Assembly: GCF_025244665.1 (NCBI RefSeq)
Contig: NZ_CP104205.1
Location: 2,105,001-2,169,000, forward strand
Length of the DNA: 64,000 nt
Reading direction: 5' to 3'
DNA from: Maribacter litopenaei
GTDB lineage: Bacteria; Bacteroidota; Bacteroidia; Flavobacteriales; Flavobacteriaceae
Shown here: positions 10,101 through 19,179 of the stretch, piece after piece
How the letters are laid out: each line of letters starts with the position of its first letter
How positions within the stretch are numbered: the stretch's first letter is position 1
Notes under the pieces: generated by a model
Told to the model about the DNA's origin: nothing
What the model saw: the letters and a program-made list of their open reading frames with translations, nothing else
The model's database searches: none
Translations under genes and position numbers: made by a program

Positions 10101-10811
10101 TTATTGTTTAGCATTCGTGGTTACCCACGTTTTGTATACTGAAAGTCCAAGAGCATTCATAGCAGTAGTTTCACCCAATATAGTGTTAGGTAATTCCACG
10201 ACAATGGACATCGTATTGGCGCCATCAAAAGTATCCACGGCGGTCGTATCATCGTCATCCGTGGAATCCGGATCACCTGCAGGTTTAAAACCTTCGGGTG
10301 CCATCCCTCCTATTACAGCGTTAAACTGAAAAAAGTCAAAAAAGAAAGCATCCTGCCGTGGCCCGGCGAACAATGAGACTCCATCTTCCGTGGTTTCTAC
10401 AATGGCAGTATCGGTAGAAATATCTACAGATCCCAATGGACTATTCACCATGACCATACCGTTCAATCCGGTACTGCTGGGGGCAACCGATCCAAAAAAG
10501 TACATTTTTCCATCCCTAGGTATCGCTTGGATGACCAAGTCTTCTACCAGGTCCCCATCAGTATCTATATTGATTTCCGTTAAAATGTTCTCGTCAAAGG
10601 TCCCATAGGCCAAATCCGGCAAAACATTGGATTGTAGATCTACGGCAAACACCGTATTGTCCGAACCTACGGTGGGTTCAAAGGCATAAAAATCAGCAAT
10701 ATCGGCACTGGTTCCCATAGAATGCGGGGCGTCAATGTGGTCGGCAGCCACCAATAGGGTCGCAACGAGTGCCAATATCCCAAGACCGGTTAAAAGAGTT
10801 TTGTTTTTCAT
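10101..10811 (-). CDS. DUF4331 protein, secreted
   Basis: A 236-residue protein with a signal peptide (LLTGLGILALVATLLVAADH) leading into the hallmark DUF4331 start DHIDAPHSMGTSADIADFYAF. The body has FAVDLQSNVLPDLAYGTFDENILTEINID and a GPRQDAFFFDFFQFN segment typical of the family. It is the first gene of a three-gene minus operon, with 23 bases to the next gene. A candidate ECF promoter lies 33 bases upstream of the ATG, which links the operon to the sigma factor at 992-1528 by inference. Confidence 0.85.
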   Translation of the reverse strand: MKNKTLLTGLGILALVATLLVAADHIDAPHSMGTSADIADFYAFEPTVGSDNTVFAVDLQSNVLPDLAYGTFDENILTEINIDTDGDLVEDLVIQAIPRDGKMYFFGSVAPSSTGLNGMVMVNSPLGSVDISTDTAIVETTEDGVSLFAGPRQDAFFFDFFQFNAVIGGMAPEGFKPAGDPDSTDDDDTTAVDTFDGANTMSIVVELPNTILGETTAMNALGLSVYKTWVTTNAKQ

Positions 10812-10843
10812 AGTGATAGTTTTTAGATTAAATCACCCTTACC

Positions 10844-10866
10844 TACGCAGCAGTCCCTTGAGGGTT
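10844..10866 (-). promoter_or_regulatory. Candidate ECF-type promoter for the DUF4331 operon
   Basis: On the minus strand: AACC, 15 bases, CGTAGGTAAGG. The spacing and the 11-base downstream box are identical to the element at 55397-55419. Two-box AAC/CGT architecture is usual for ECF sigma factors; the assignment to the local sigma factor is inference. Confidence 0.5.
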
Positions 10867-11062
10867 TTGTTTTAAATGTTAAAAGAAAGTTAAATACCGG
10901 TTCCCGGATTTTTATCTAGAGAAAAGTTAAGCTTGATTTCCTTTGCAACTTCAGTACTAGAATATCTGGTAATCCAGATTAAAAAGTATATCGTATAACA
11001 ATTTTGGAAGGAAACAAGAACATGCAATTGGCTAACTTTGCACTTTTCTAAATACCTAGGTA

Positions 11063-12255
11063 ATGAATCCATCGGCGAATGGTTGGATAGATAAGTTTGG
11101 ATCGTTGGTAAAGAACCATGATGGGCATTACGGTACCTTCAAGGAACTATTCAAGGATTTAAAAAATATAGGTTTTGTGTATGGTATCAATACCGGCTAT
11201 CCAGATTTCATTTCTCCGAACATGCATTTTCAGAAGATGAAAAAGCCAAGATAAACTTGGTAACGGCCCTTTATTTTACCTTTAAAATAGAAACTCAACG
11301 TGCTGATTTTGAATCCTTTTTAGAAAGGATATTCCAGTTTTACGAGACTTTAGAGGTAAACAAGGTTACCTTTCTTGGTAAACTCTTTTCCGGAAGCAAG
11401 ACCTCTTCGAAATTGGAAAAAATCTTGGAATCCCGCATTTATTTAGAGGATAATATCATAAGTAAGACCTTCAACAGTTCCATCACAAACTCTCTTTTGT
11501 TCATAGATGTCCTCCTTTTCCGAAGGTATTTGTTGAATGCAAAAGGAATTAAGAAACATGCCCAACTTCTCGAGTATCTGGCGATTAACATTACCTATCA
11601 CGCCTTAAATTCCAAGGAGAAGAATAGGAAAGATGAAAAATTGGCGCAATTACTGGCATCCTCGCTCACCTTTATCAACAGTGATTCAAAAAAATTTGAC
11701 GATGCCTATAGACAACATCTGGTTGTAAATGAAGACGAATGGGAAAAAAGATATCTACTGGATTTGGCCTGCCTTACGGTATGGGAAGACCATTCCCTTG
11801 AATATATGGAGTCTGAATTTATTTATGGTATTGGCAAGGATTTAAAGTTAGATGAAGAAACGATTCGGGATTCATTGTCCCATGTTTCTTACTTCATAAG
11901 TTCCCATAAGGAAACCATTCCGTTTTTACAGGAACACAATATGGCCGTTCAGTTTTATGACAGTATGTCAAAGCTGGTCAATAGGCTCATACTGAGGAAT
12001 AGAAAGCGTTTGCACAAAGAACTTTCTGAAAGCGCGGAACTGGTAGCCTTGCTTTCAAAATCGACCATAAGTGACCTTTCCAAAGAAGAGAAGAAGAAGG
12101 TACAGTCACAATTATTGGATATTTTTAAAAGTATCCCTTCCTTGGCTATTTTTCTGTTACCTGGCGGTGCTATATTGCTTCCAATATTTATTAAACTGAT
12201 TCCCAAATTATTACCCTCGGCATTTGACGAAAATAGGGTGGAAAAGGAAGAATAG
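11063..12255 (+). CDS. LETM1-related protein (one frameshift)
   Basis: About 398 residues. The first part begins MNPSANGWIDKFGSLV, and the C-terminus carries the LETM1-like block LSKEEKKKVQSQLLDIFKSI followed by the hydrophobic SLAIFLLPGGAILLPIFIKL and IPKLLPSAF. Database annotators call this bacterial branch LETM1-related biofilm-associated protein. The frame breaks near 11216, where CCGGAA is probably written CCGAA; restoring a G gives ISPEHAFSEDEKAKINLVTAL and one continuous protein. The single membrane-active C-terminal segment suggests association with the inner membrane. Confidence 0.82.
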
Positions 12256-12289
12256 TCGTTCTTAAAAGGAATACTTTTTTACTTTTCAC

Positions 12290-13045
12290 TTACTCCAACC
12301 GGAGCTTAAAGTCCTTCACACGTTCCCTGCTCACTATGATTTCTTGGTCTGAAAAGGAATTGAGTTTCAATTGTAAACGGGAATTGGTATAGGAAATAAT
12401 GTCTTTTATAGCATTGATATTCACATAAAACTTACGGCTCACCCTAAAAAAAGTATCGGGTCGTAATTCATCCTCTAAATTTTCCAACGTAGTATCCAAC
12501 AAATAATTTCTTCCGTCCGAGGTAGCGGCATAGGTACCCTTATTTTCACTGTAAAAACATTCTACTTCATCGGCATTGATGATTTTTAGATGCTGGCCAA
12601 CTTTTGCGGTAAAGCGCTTTTTAAATTCCCGCTCCAACGGATTCACCAAAAGCTTTTTGATATCCTCAAAATCCGGACTTAACTTTTTGGATTCGCGCTT
12701 TAGGTTTCTATACTTCTTCACGGCACTTTCCAATTCCTCATCGTCGATCGGTTTAAGCAAATAGTCAATACTGTTTAGCTTAAATGCCTGTAGGGCATAT
12801 TCATCATAGGCCGTGGTGAAGATAATGGCACTTTGGACATCGACCACATCAAAAATTTCAAAGGAGAGACCATCGGACAACTGAATGTCCAAAAAGATAA
12901 GGTCCGGATGTTCATTCTCCTGAAACCACGTAATGGATTCCTCCACGGAATGTAACATGGTGGAGACCGCGACATCCAACTCCGACAATAATCTACCAAG
13001 TCGACGAGCGGCAGGCTTCTCATCCTCTATGATAATGACATTCAT
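12290..13045 (-). CDS. LytTR-family response regulator
   Basis: Two-component response regulator of 251 residues. The receiver domain (1-120) has IIIEDEKPAARRL, the phospho-acceptor Asp in DLIFLDIQLSDG, the TTAYDEYALQAF switch region and LLKPID with the conserved Lys. The C-terminal LytTR DNA-binding domain (about 140-250) shows VECFYSENKGTYAAT, FFRVSRKFYVNINAI and the final VSRERVKDFKLRL. I start at the ATG at 13045 because the upstream GTG adds only two residues. It closes the minus-strand cluster with a LytS-type kinase and several 2TM proteins, its likely partners. Confidence 0.93.
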   Translation of the reverse strand: MNVIIIEDEKPAARRLGRLLSELDVAVSTMLHSVEESITWFQENEHPDLIFLDIQLSDGLSFEIFDVVDVQSAIIFTTAYDEYALQAFKLNSIDYLLKPIDDEELESAVKKYRNLKRESKKLSPDFEDIKKLLVNPLEREFKKRFTAKVGQHLKIINADEVECFYSENKGTYAATSDGRNYLLDTTLENLEDELRPDTFFRVSRKFYVNINAIKDIISYTNSRLQLKLNSFSDQEIIVSRERVKDFKLRLE

Positions 13046-13086
13046 ACTCACTTATATTCAAAATTAGAATTCCTCAAAAATACCAT

Positions 13087-13461
13087 TTAATCCCTTCGGG
13101 ACACTTTTTCCTCCTCTTCCTTAAGAATCCGTTCCAGTTGCCTTTCCTCCCATCTTTTTAGGAAACCTGGTTTTAGCTCTTGCCATGGCTTAGATTTGAA
13201 AGTAAAGACATAGAGTCCGTGAGCGAGTAACCCAATACCCCATAAGACGGGGGTTCCCAAAAAGTTCCAGCCCATCCAATCATTAAATTGAGGACTTTGC
13301 AACCAATCATAATCATCTTTAAACCAATTAAATAGGTTCAACTTAATTAGTAACAAGAGAACATTAACAATTATAAATATCCTAAGATGACGGTAGAATT
13401 TTTTCATGTCCTCGATACGCTTCCGTGCCTTTATATAGGACTCATTTTGCGACTGATTCAT
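13087..13461 (-). CDS. 2TM-domain membrane protein, copy 4
   Basis: A 124-residue 2TM (PF13239-type) protein. An N-terminal helix with the pattern Y-KARKRIEDMKKFYRHL precedes two membrane helices (IFIIVNVLLLLIKLN; VLWGIGLLAHGLYVF) and a cytoplasmic KRWEERQLERIL tail. The same pattern appears in the next three genes and at the end of the kinase. Function is unknown; recurrent linkage to LytS/LytTR suggests a membrane sensory or coupling role. Confidence 0.85.
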   Translation of the reverse strand: MNQSQNESYIKARKRIEDMKKFYRHLRIFIIVNVLLLLIKLNLFNWFKDDYDWLQSPQFNDWMGWNFLGTPVLWGIGLLAHGLYVFTFKSKPWQELKPGFLKRWEERQLERILKEEEEKVSRRD

Positions 13462-13469
13462 ATTTTTAT

Positions 13470-13793
13470 TTATTTAAATTTTTCGGCCTCCTGCCTATCC
13501 TTTTCCATATATTTCTGAATCTGACGCTCTTCCCATCGCTTTGAAAATATGGGATTACGGGAGAAGACCTTCATTCCATGGAAGAAGAGACCGATACCCC
13601 AAAAAACCCATACTGCAAATGTTCCAAAATCCAGTACATCCGTAAAATTTGCCCCGCTATTCATCCTTCCTATAATGCTACTAATGGATATAAAGCTGTT
13701 AACTCCAACATAAACGACTGCATGCCAATAGAAACCTTTTAGTTCCTTAAGCCTCTCTTTGGCCCTTTCCAATTTATTTTCCTGCCTATCCAT
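13470..13793 (-). CDS. 2TM-domain membrane protein, copy 3
   Basis: A 107-residue 2TM protein: LERAKERLKELKGFYWHAVV, helix VYVGVNSFISISSIIG, helix AVWVFWGIGLFFHGMKVF, and tail SKRWEERQIQKYM. I choose the ATG at 13793, whose first base overlaps the preceding stop (TAATG), over the longer upstream frame that runs through the preceding gene. Overlap with its neighbour indicates translational coupling in the operon. Confidence 0.85.
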   Translation of the reverse strand: MDRQENKLERAKERLKELKGFYWHAVVYVGVNSFISISSIIGRMNSGANFTDVLDFGTFAVWVFWGIGLFFHGMKVFSRNPIFSKRWEERQIQKYMEKDRQEAEKFK

Positions 13794-14095
13794 TACTTCC
13801 ATTTTGTTTGTTCTTCGTCCTCCTTCATAAGTTCCTTTAACTTTCGTTCTTCCCAGTCCTTCCCTAGTATAGGGTTGTATCCAAATGCTTTCACACCTTG
13901 AAATATGAGTCCTATGCCCCAGCCAAAAGCGGCCCATAAAAACCAAGGATAATTCCATTGGTCCAGCCAATAGTTCAACCCGGCCAAAAAGCCAATAAAA
14001 ATTACGTAGGAAAGTGCACTGGTATAGAATTTTTTTATGGCATCTACACGTTCCTTGGCCCGGTAGTATCTAGATTCTTTGTCTCTTGGTATCAT
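13793..14095 (-). CDS. 2TM-domain membrane protein, copy 2
   Basis: A 100-residue 2TM protein: YYRAKERVDAIKKFYTSALS, helix SYVIFIGFLAGLNYWL, helix FLWAAFGWGIGLIFQGVKAF, and tail GKDWEERKLKELM. It is closer in sequence to the copy at 14143-14421 and to the kinase C-terminus than to copies 3 and 4, so the array looks like serial duplication with divergence. Confidence 0.87.
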   Translation of the reverse strand: MIPRDKESRYYRAKERVDAIKKFYTSALSYVIFIGFLAGLNYWLDQWNYPWFLWAAFGWGIGLIFQGVKAFGYNPILGKDWEERKLKELMKEDEEQTKWK

Positions 14096-14142
14096 TGCTA
14101 CATGTTTTGTTGGTGTATCCTGTTTTAAATATACTTTATTCC

Positions 14143-14421
14143 TTAAAAATCATCCCTTTTCATAAACTCTTCCAATTTTCTTCGTTCCCAGTCCTTTCCA
14201 AACAATGGATTGTATCCATAAGCATTGGACCAATGTCCCAATAAGCCTAATCCCCAACCTATGGCCGGAAAGATGGCCCACGGGAAGCTTGTGGTATTAT
14301 AGTTAAGCCAAGCCAAAAAAGGAATGACAATACAATATGCCAGCAAATTGGAATAAAAACATTTGATTTCCTTTACTTTTTCTTTTGCTCTTTTGTATTT
14401 GAGTTCGTTTGTGATTTCCAT
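14143..14421 (-). CDS. 2TM-domain membrane protein, copy 1
   Basis: A 92-residue 2TM protein: YKRAKEKVKEIKCFYSNLLA, then YCIVIPFLAWLNYNTTSFPW and GWGLGLLGHWSNAYGYNPLF, and tail GKDWERRKLEEFM. The middle is almost identical to the C-terminal 2TM domain of the upstream kinase (YCIVIPFMAFLNYKTTSFPW), so this gene probably arose by duplication of the kinase tail or the reverse. Confidence 0.88.
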   Translation of the reverse strand: MEITNELKYKRAKEKVKEIKCFYSNLLAYCIVIPFLAWLNYNTTSFPWAIFPAIGWGLGLLGHWSNAYGYNPLFGKDWERRKLEEFMKRDDF

Positions 14422-14624
14422 GATTTTAATTTTTTAGGAGTATGACCTCGTTAGTACTATTTATACCACGAATTTCATCAAAGAACAGAGGTTTTTAAAA
14501 AGATAGATACCCAATTGTAATTTTTGTGGGATGGATTGTAATACAATGTATCTAAGAATTCAGAATACTTCTCCACCTAATGAAAAACACTTGTTTAAAA
14601 GGTGCATTCCCATATATTGGGACG

Positions 14625-15947
14625 CTATAAATCATCCTTGTCCATTAATTCACGTAGTTTCTTTTCCTCCCATCTTTTTCCCCAAATTGGGTGGTAACCA
14701 AAGGCTTCCAAACCATGGGTCAACAATCCAAACCCCCAACCCACCACTGGAAAGATAATCCAAGGAAAACTTGTGGTCTTATAGTTTAAAAAGGCCATAA
14801 AAGGAATTACGATACAATAGGCTATGAGATTTCCATAAAAACCCTTAATGTTCTCCACTTTTTCCTTTGCCTTTTGATAACGTTTGTCCTCAATAAATTC
14901 CTCTTGTGTTTCCACAACAGAAACCTTTTGCGTCAACATGGGCAACTCCACGGTAAAGGTGTCGGCCGTTTTATGGATTTCCATTTTACGTGTACTAAGA
15001 AGTTCATAACGCTGTTGTATATTTTGAAGTCCAACGCCACTGCTCTTTTTAACGACTTGTTTTTCCTGCAAATTATTGGAAATCTTTAAGTTACCATCCT
15101 GCTCAAAAATTTTGATGTGCAAAGGTTTGGCACTATTTACAATATTATGTTTTACGGCATTCTCCAATAATAATTGAAGGGATAAGGGAACAATTTTTGC
15201 CTCCGGGTTAGAGGCCCTTTCGGGAATATCGAGGATAATGCTATCCTCAAATCTCATTTTTAAAAGTTTGACATAGGTCTTGGCGAATTGCAGTTCCTCA
15301 TCTACAGAAACCAAATCCTTATTTTTTTGTTCCAGTACATAGCGATATACTTTGGACAGGGATGTCGTAAATTTCTGTGCCTGATCTGTATCTTCCTCGA
15401 TAAGGCTTGTGAGTACATTTAAGCTATTGAACAAAAAGTGGGGATCCAATTGGTTCTTTAGCGCATCAAACTTAGCAGACGCGGTACCTGCTATTATTTT
15501 TTGCTCCTTTACCTTATTTTCCTGGAGGGCCTTGTAAAAATGGAAGGCATGTAGAAATAAGGAAATCAGAACCGTAATAATAATGGCAAAGACGTAGGAA
15601 AATGGTTCCTCATACTCCAAAAAATCGTTGAAGGAATTTCCATAAAATACCATGGAAAGGAACATTCGTAATAACCCGAAAGCTACTATGGACAATGCTA
15701 TGGAACCCAATGCACCTACCCAAAGCCGTGCCTTTGGTTGCGTTGCCCAATCATATCTAATGGACACACCATCATAGTAATAGGCATTGACCAATGTCAG
15801 CACAAAACTGAACAAAAAACAGATTCCAAAATACTCCCAAAAAACAGGCCATGTCAATGGTTCATCTAGAAAGAAAAACAAGTTAAGCAGGGTTACCCCT
15901 GCCGTTATATATATGGATATTCTAAGAAGTTTAAGAAACTTTTTCAT
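14625..15947 (-). CDS. LytS-type sensor histidine kinase with C-terminal 2TM domain
   Basis: A 440-residue membrane histidine kinase. Four N-terminal helices (about residues 10-150) are followed by the His_kinase (PF06580) block NQLDPHFLFNSLNVLTSLIE with the phospho-acceptor His, the N-box LLLENAVKHN and the G-box GVGLQNIQQRYELL. After the ATPase domain a complete 2TM module is fused (YQKAKEKVENIKGFYGNLIA ... WEEKKLRELM). The fusion places two additional helices after the catalytic domain, which brings the C-terminus back through the membrane. Cognate regulator: the LytTR protein at the end of the cluster. Confidence 0.93.
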   Translation of the reverse strand: MKKFLKLLRISIYITAGVTLLNLFFFLDEPLTWPVFWEYFGICFLFSFVLTLVNAYYYDGVSIRYDWATQPKARLWVGALGSIALSIVAFGLLRMFLSMVFYGNSFNDFLEYEEPFSYVFAIIITVLISLFLHAFHFYKALQENKVKEQKIIAGTASAKFDALKNQLDPHFLFNSLNVLTSLIEEDTDQAQKFTTSLSKVYRYVLEQKNKDLVSVDEELQFAKTYVKLLKMRFEDSIILDIPERASNPEAKIVPLSLQLLLENAVKHNIVNSAKPLHIKIFEQDGNLKISNNLQEKQVVKKSSGVGLQNIQQRYELLSTRKMEIHKTADTFTVELPMLTQKVSVVETQEEFIEDKRYQKAKEKVENIKGFYGNLIAYCIVIPFMAFLNYKTTSFPWIIFPVVGWGFGLLTHGLEAFGYHPIWGKRWEEKKLRELMDKDDL

Positions 15948-15950
15948 CCC

Positions 15951-16574
15951 CTACCCTTTACACTGTTTCACAATGGCCTTAGCCCTATCTTCACCCCAAT
16001 TTGGATAAAAGGGCCCTTTTGGTTTAAAGTTAGTGAAAAGTTCCAAGGACTGCTCCACATCCTTGCAGTATTGGGTGGTATCCTGACCAAAATAGGCAGC
16101 AGCGCCCATGTCCCATTCTGCTTTCGAAAAGACTACCCGAGGATTTTCAGGGGCAATCTTTAGTGCCTCGTTATACAAGGCAACCACCTTCCCTGAATGG
16201 GTCATTCCATAAGTAGCCCCATCAAATGCAATCCATGCTGTGTAGGTCATGGCCTGTTGCACCATAATTTCAGGGTTTTTCGGAGAAATTCTTTTGGCTA
16301 TATCCAAGAACTCCTGTGCTTTGTCCAATTGTTGTTTTAGCTTCTTTTCATCTTTCTCCCCAAAGGAATTTATGGTATTTATCCGGGCCACATAGTAGTA
16401 AGGTAGCCAATTGTCTTGCTCCGCGTTACTAATTCTTTCGAATAAATTGGAGGCTTCCATGGGTTTACCTTCCCCCCGGAGGGCAAAGGCCTTTTCCATT
16501 CCTTTTGTAAACTGGTCTTGGGATCAGGTACTAGTAGTCAGCACTACAAAAAGTAGTGTAATAAATTTTTTCAT
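15951..16574 (-). CDS. Secreted TPR-like protein (in-frame TGA in signal region)
   Basis: About 207 residues. The frame from ATG 16574 encodes a signal peptide (KKFITLLFVVLTTSTW/S) interrupted by TGA at 16524-16526, in the context TGATCCCA. The same TGGTCCCA-to-TGATCCCA change occurs twice in the S9 peptidase, so Trp was probably intended. The mature part has helical repeats (KAFALRGEGKPMEASNLFER, AQEFLDIAKRISPKNPEIMV). It ends 3 bases before the kinase start, so it is in the same operon. It may be a periplasmic partner of the sensor. Confidence 0.75.
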
Positions 16575-16609
16575 TTTGAACAGCTTTTAATGAATTTGAA
16601 TTGAGTGTT

Positions 16610-17005
16610 TCAATGTTCCACCCAATAATTGAAATTTAGCATCCCGCCATTTAGGAGGTCCAAATGCGAGGGGGCATTGTTAGAGGCTCCAAAACGTTCA
16701 GTAGGCAAGCCGAAAAGTCTATTGAGCTTTCCGTCATTGTCCTTGTCGTGAAACACGGAAATGGCGTATACACCTTCGGGAATATCCCGAAAAATAACCG
16801 TAGTTACCCCATTGGCTATTTTACCGAACGCTCCTTTGTAGGGCTTTAGCAACCATCCTTCCTCCGAATTGTAGAGACCGACCAACATTTGACCTTCATC
16901 ATTTTCCATTCCGGTAATTTCCAATTCGATAACTCCCATGGCGGCAGTCTGCGCCACTCCTAGGGTCAACCAAAAAATTCCGATAATGGTAAAAAGACAT
17001 TTCAT
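16610..17005 (-). CDS. DUF2141 secreted protein
   Basis: A 131-residue protein with signal peptide (MKCLFTIIGIFWLTLGVAQ) and a DUF2141 beta-sandwich domain: IELEITGMENDEGQMLVGLYN, IPEGVYAISVFHDKDNDGKL and FGLPTERFGASNN. I start at 17005 because the ATGAAATG start directly precedes the signal peptide. It leads the operon that runs through the TPR protein, kinase, 2TM proteins and regulator. A paralogue lies at 59159-59576 next to the TonB receptor. Both loci share an 18-bp upstream motif. Confidence 0.87.
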   Translation of the reverse strand: MKCLFTIIGIFWLTLGVAQTAAMGVIELEITGMENDEGQMLVGLYNSEEGWLLKPYKGAFGKIANGVTTVIFRDIPEGVYAISVFHDKDNDGKLNRLFGLPTERFGASNNAPSHLDLLNGGMLNFNYWVEH

Positions 17006-17066
17006 TGGGTTAAACATGATTTGCTGTTCAAAGCTCTTTGAATATTCTTGCAATTTATAAAAAGAA

Positions 17067-17084
17067 TGACCCAACTGTGGATTT
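17067..17084 (-). promoter_or_regulatory. 18-bp shared upstream motif, copy 1
   Basis: TGACCCAACTGTGGATTT on the plus strand, found identically at 59008-59025. Here it ends 62 bases upstream of the DUF2141 start. The minus-strand form contains ACAGTTGGG, which resembles half of a LytTR-type site. Regulatory function is inferred from identity and equal spacing. Confidence 0.6.
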
Positions 17085-17130
17085 TAATTGCTGGAATGTA
17101 AATTTCCAAGCCATATAATTTATTTCAAAT

Positions 17131-17159
17131 AAAAAAGTCCGATGAAATCATCGGACTTT
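17131..17159. terminator. Terminator downstream of Gfo/Idh gene
   Basis: AAGTCCGATG/CATCGGACTT, a perfect 10-bp stem with a short loop, flanked by A and T runs. It lies 21 bases past the stop of the minus-strand oxidoreductase gene. Confidence 0.85.
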
Positions 17160-17179
17160 GGACTCAAATTTACACTATA

Positions 17180-18305
17180 TTAAGAAAGTGTAAACTCCGG
17201 TAATTTTATAATCGCACCACCTTGTTGTGCCGATTCGTGTGCCAAGATTCCAACGCAAGTAATGTTTGCCGATTGCTTGACATTTGGATAGGGCGATCGC
17301 TGTTGCACTAGTGCCTCCACAAATTCATGAACCAAATGAGGATGTGAGCCTCCATGTCCAGCCCCTTGGGTAAAGGATAAGTGTTCATTTTCCTCGGAAT
17401 CGTAGACCCCCTTGGTCGTAAAATGCTGTATCTCCTTAGGCAATAGCTTTGCATAATCCGGACTTTCCACTTCTTCAGGTATTTCAGGTTCGGGCCTTTT
17501 GGCGGTATGAATCACCAATGGCTTCCCTTCTATCAAAGGCCATTCTACCGATTTTTTAGACCCATATACTTCAAAACTTTCACGATATTGTCTCGCTACA
17601 TCGAACAAGGAGCGATAGACCTGTGCGCTCAAATCTGAATTTCTAAACTTGATATGGGTAGTTTCTACGGCATAGGGAGAGTTGTATTCCTTGATCAGTT
17701 CTTCCCGGATAGTCCCGAACCAAAACAGGAAACGTATTCGGCCTCGCCTTTTGTTAAGGCGAGAACGGGACCAACACAATGTGTAGCATAGTGCATAGGA
17801 GGTAATCCAGGCCAGTAGTTGGGCCAACCGTCCATATCCTGTTGGTGGCTTGCTTTTAGGAATTGTACTTTTCCAAGCTCACCATTTTCATAAAGCTCCT
17901 TCATAAAAAGGAACTCACGCGCATACACCACGGTTTCCATCATCATATAAGTAAGACCCGTTTCCTGTGTCAATTTTACGATTTGCTCACATTCTTCAAC
18001 GCTAGTGGCCATGGGTACGGTACACGCAACATGTTTGCCGGCTTTTAAGGCTTTAATCGATTGTATTCCATGATCTGGAATAGGCGTGTTGATGTGCACA
18101 GCATCAATATTCGGATCCTTTAACAAATCATCATAGGAAGTGTATCTTTTCTCTATATCGAAAGCATCGGCCAGTTCATTCAATTTGGCTTCGTTCCGTT
18201 GACAAACTGCTATTAAATTGGCATTAGGGTGCTTTTGGTAAATCGGTATAAACTCCGCTCCAAAGCCTAATCCTACGATTGCGACATTTACTTTTTTTCG
18301 CTCAT
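17180..18305 (-). CDS. Gfo/Idh/MocA-family oxidoreductase (two frameshifts)
   Basis: NAD(P)-dependent sugar or inositol-type oxidoreductase, about 375 residues. The Rossmann start is VAIVGLGFGAEFIPIYQKHP, followed by VHINTPIPDHGIQSIKALKAGKHVACTVPM, where the usual EKP is replaced by TVP. The C-terminal domain has VQFLKASHQQDMDGWP and GGSHPHLVHEFVEAL. Frame breaks are in a seven-A run next to the start (18295 region) and at a GGG near 17708 (GGGG expected). It is 10 bases from the sugar isomerase gene and likely oxidises a cyclic sugar in the same pathway. Confidence 0.87.
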
Positions 18306-18315
18306 AATCAATATC

Positions 18316-19173
18316 TTAGTTAAATGTTTTCTTTAAAAATTTTAATCCATCCGAAGCAAATGCGTCTTGACTATCCGCTAATTTCTTCCAAATGTTCACT
18401 GCCGCGGCCAATTCAGGTATTTCAGGTGTAAAGCTTTCAATTATCATAGCCCCATCATAGTTTACATCTTCCAGGCCTTTGGAGAACTCCTCCCAAGGTG
18501 TTAAACCGGTGCCCGGGATACCTCGATGGTTTTCGGAAACTTGTACATGAATCAATCGATTGCCAGCGGTATTAATGGCTTTTCGGATATCCTGTTCTTC
18601 AATAGTCATATGAAAACTATCCAATATGATTTTCATGTTCGACTCATTTATAGTATCTAGTAGGCGAACTACATCATCCGCGGTATTTATAAGGTCAGAC
18701 TCAAAACGATTGAGCGGTTCCAAAGCAATATCCAGTCCGTGCTTTTTACCAATACCGGATAGGGTTCTCAAATTAGTAACGGCACGTTGCCATTCCTTCT
18801 TTTTTTCCTCCACAGGTGCTAAACGGGCCTTTCCGACTGCTGCATATAATGGGCCCGCCACAAAATCGACCCCAAGTTCAGTGGCCACAGCAAAGCACTT
18901 CTCCGCATGTTCGAAACAATTTTGGTGTAGCGAGGTGTCTTCGGAAGTTAGATCCTTATCATTGCCAAATACGATACATATGGACGGCTTCAAATCGTTT
19001 TCTTCCAAAGCCCTTTTTACCTCTTTCACATTGATTAACGAGGGGTCTTCAATTGGAATCTCGACCACATCAAATCCCAATTTTTTAATTTTAGGGAAGA
19101 GCGCCACAGATGATGTGGAAAACGGTGCTTCCCAAAGCCAAGTGCTAACCCCAAATGAAATTTTCTTCGACAT
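18316..19173 (-). CDS. Sugar phosphate isomerase/epimerase, TIM-barrel family
   Basis: A 285-residue AP-endonuclease-2-type TIM barrel. Motifs are SFGVSTWLWEAPF, GFDVVEIPIEDPS, HGLDIALEPLNRFESDLINT with the catalytic Glu in EPLNRFE, KIILDSFHMTIEE with the metal Asp/His, and a second Glu in GAMIIESFTP. The EPLNRFE signature is typical of D-tagatose/D-psicose 3-epimerases and related keto-sugar enzymes. It lies between the giant dehydrogenase and the Gfo/Idh gene on the same strand with short gaps, consistent with a keto-sugar pathway. Confidence 0.9.
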   Translation of the reverse strand: MSKKISFGVSTWLWEAPFSTSSVALFPKIKKLGFDVVEIPIEDPSLINVKEVKRALEENDLKPSICIVFGNDKDLTSEDTSLHQNCFEHAEKCFAVATELGVDFVAGPLYAAVGKARLAPVEEKKKEWQRAVTNLRTLSGIGKKHGLDIALEPLNRFESDLINTADDVVRLLDTINESNMKIILDSFHMTIEEQDIRKAINTAGNRLIHVQVSENHRGIPGTGLTPWEEFSKGLEDVNYDGAMIIESFTPEIPELAAAVNIWKKLADSQDAFASDGLKFLKKTFN

Positions 19174-19179
19174 ATATTT

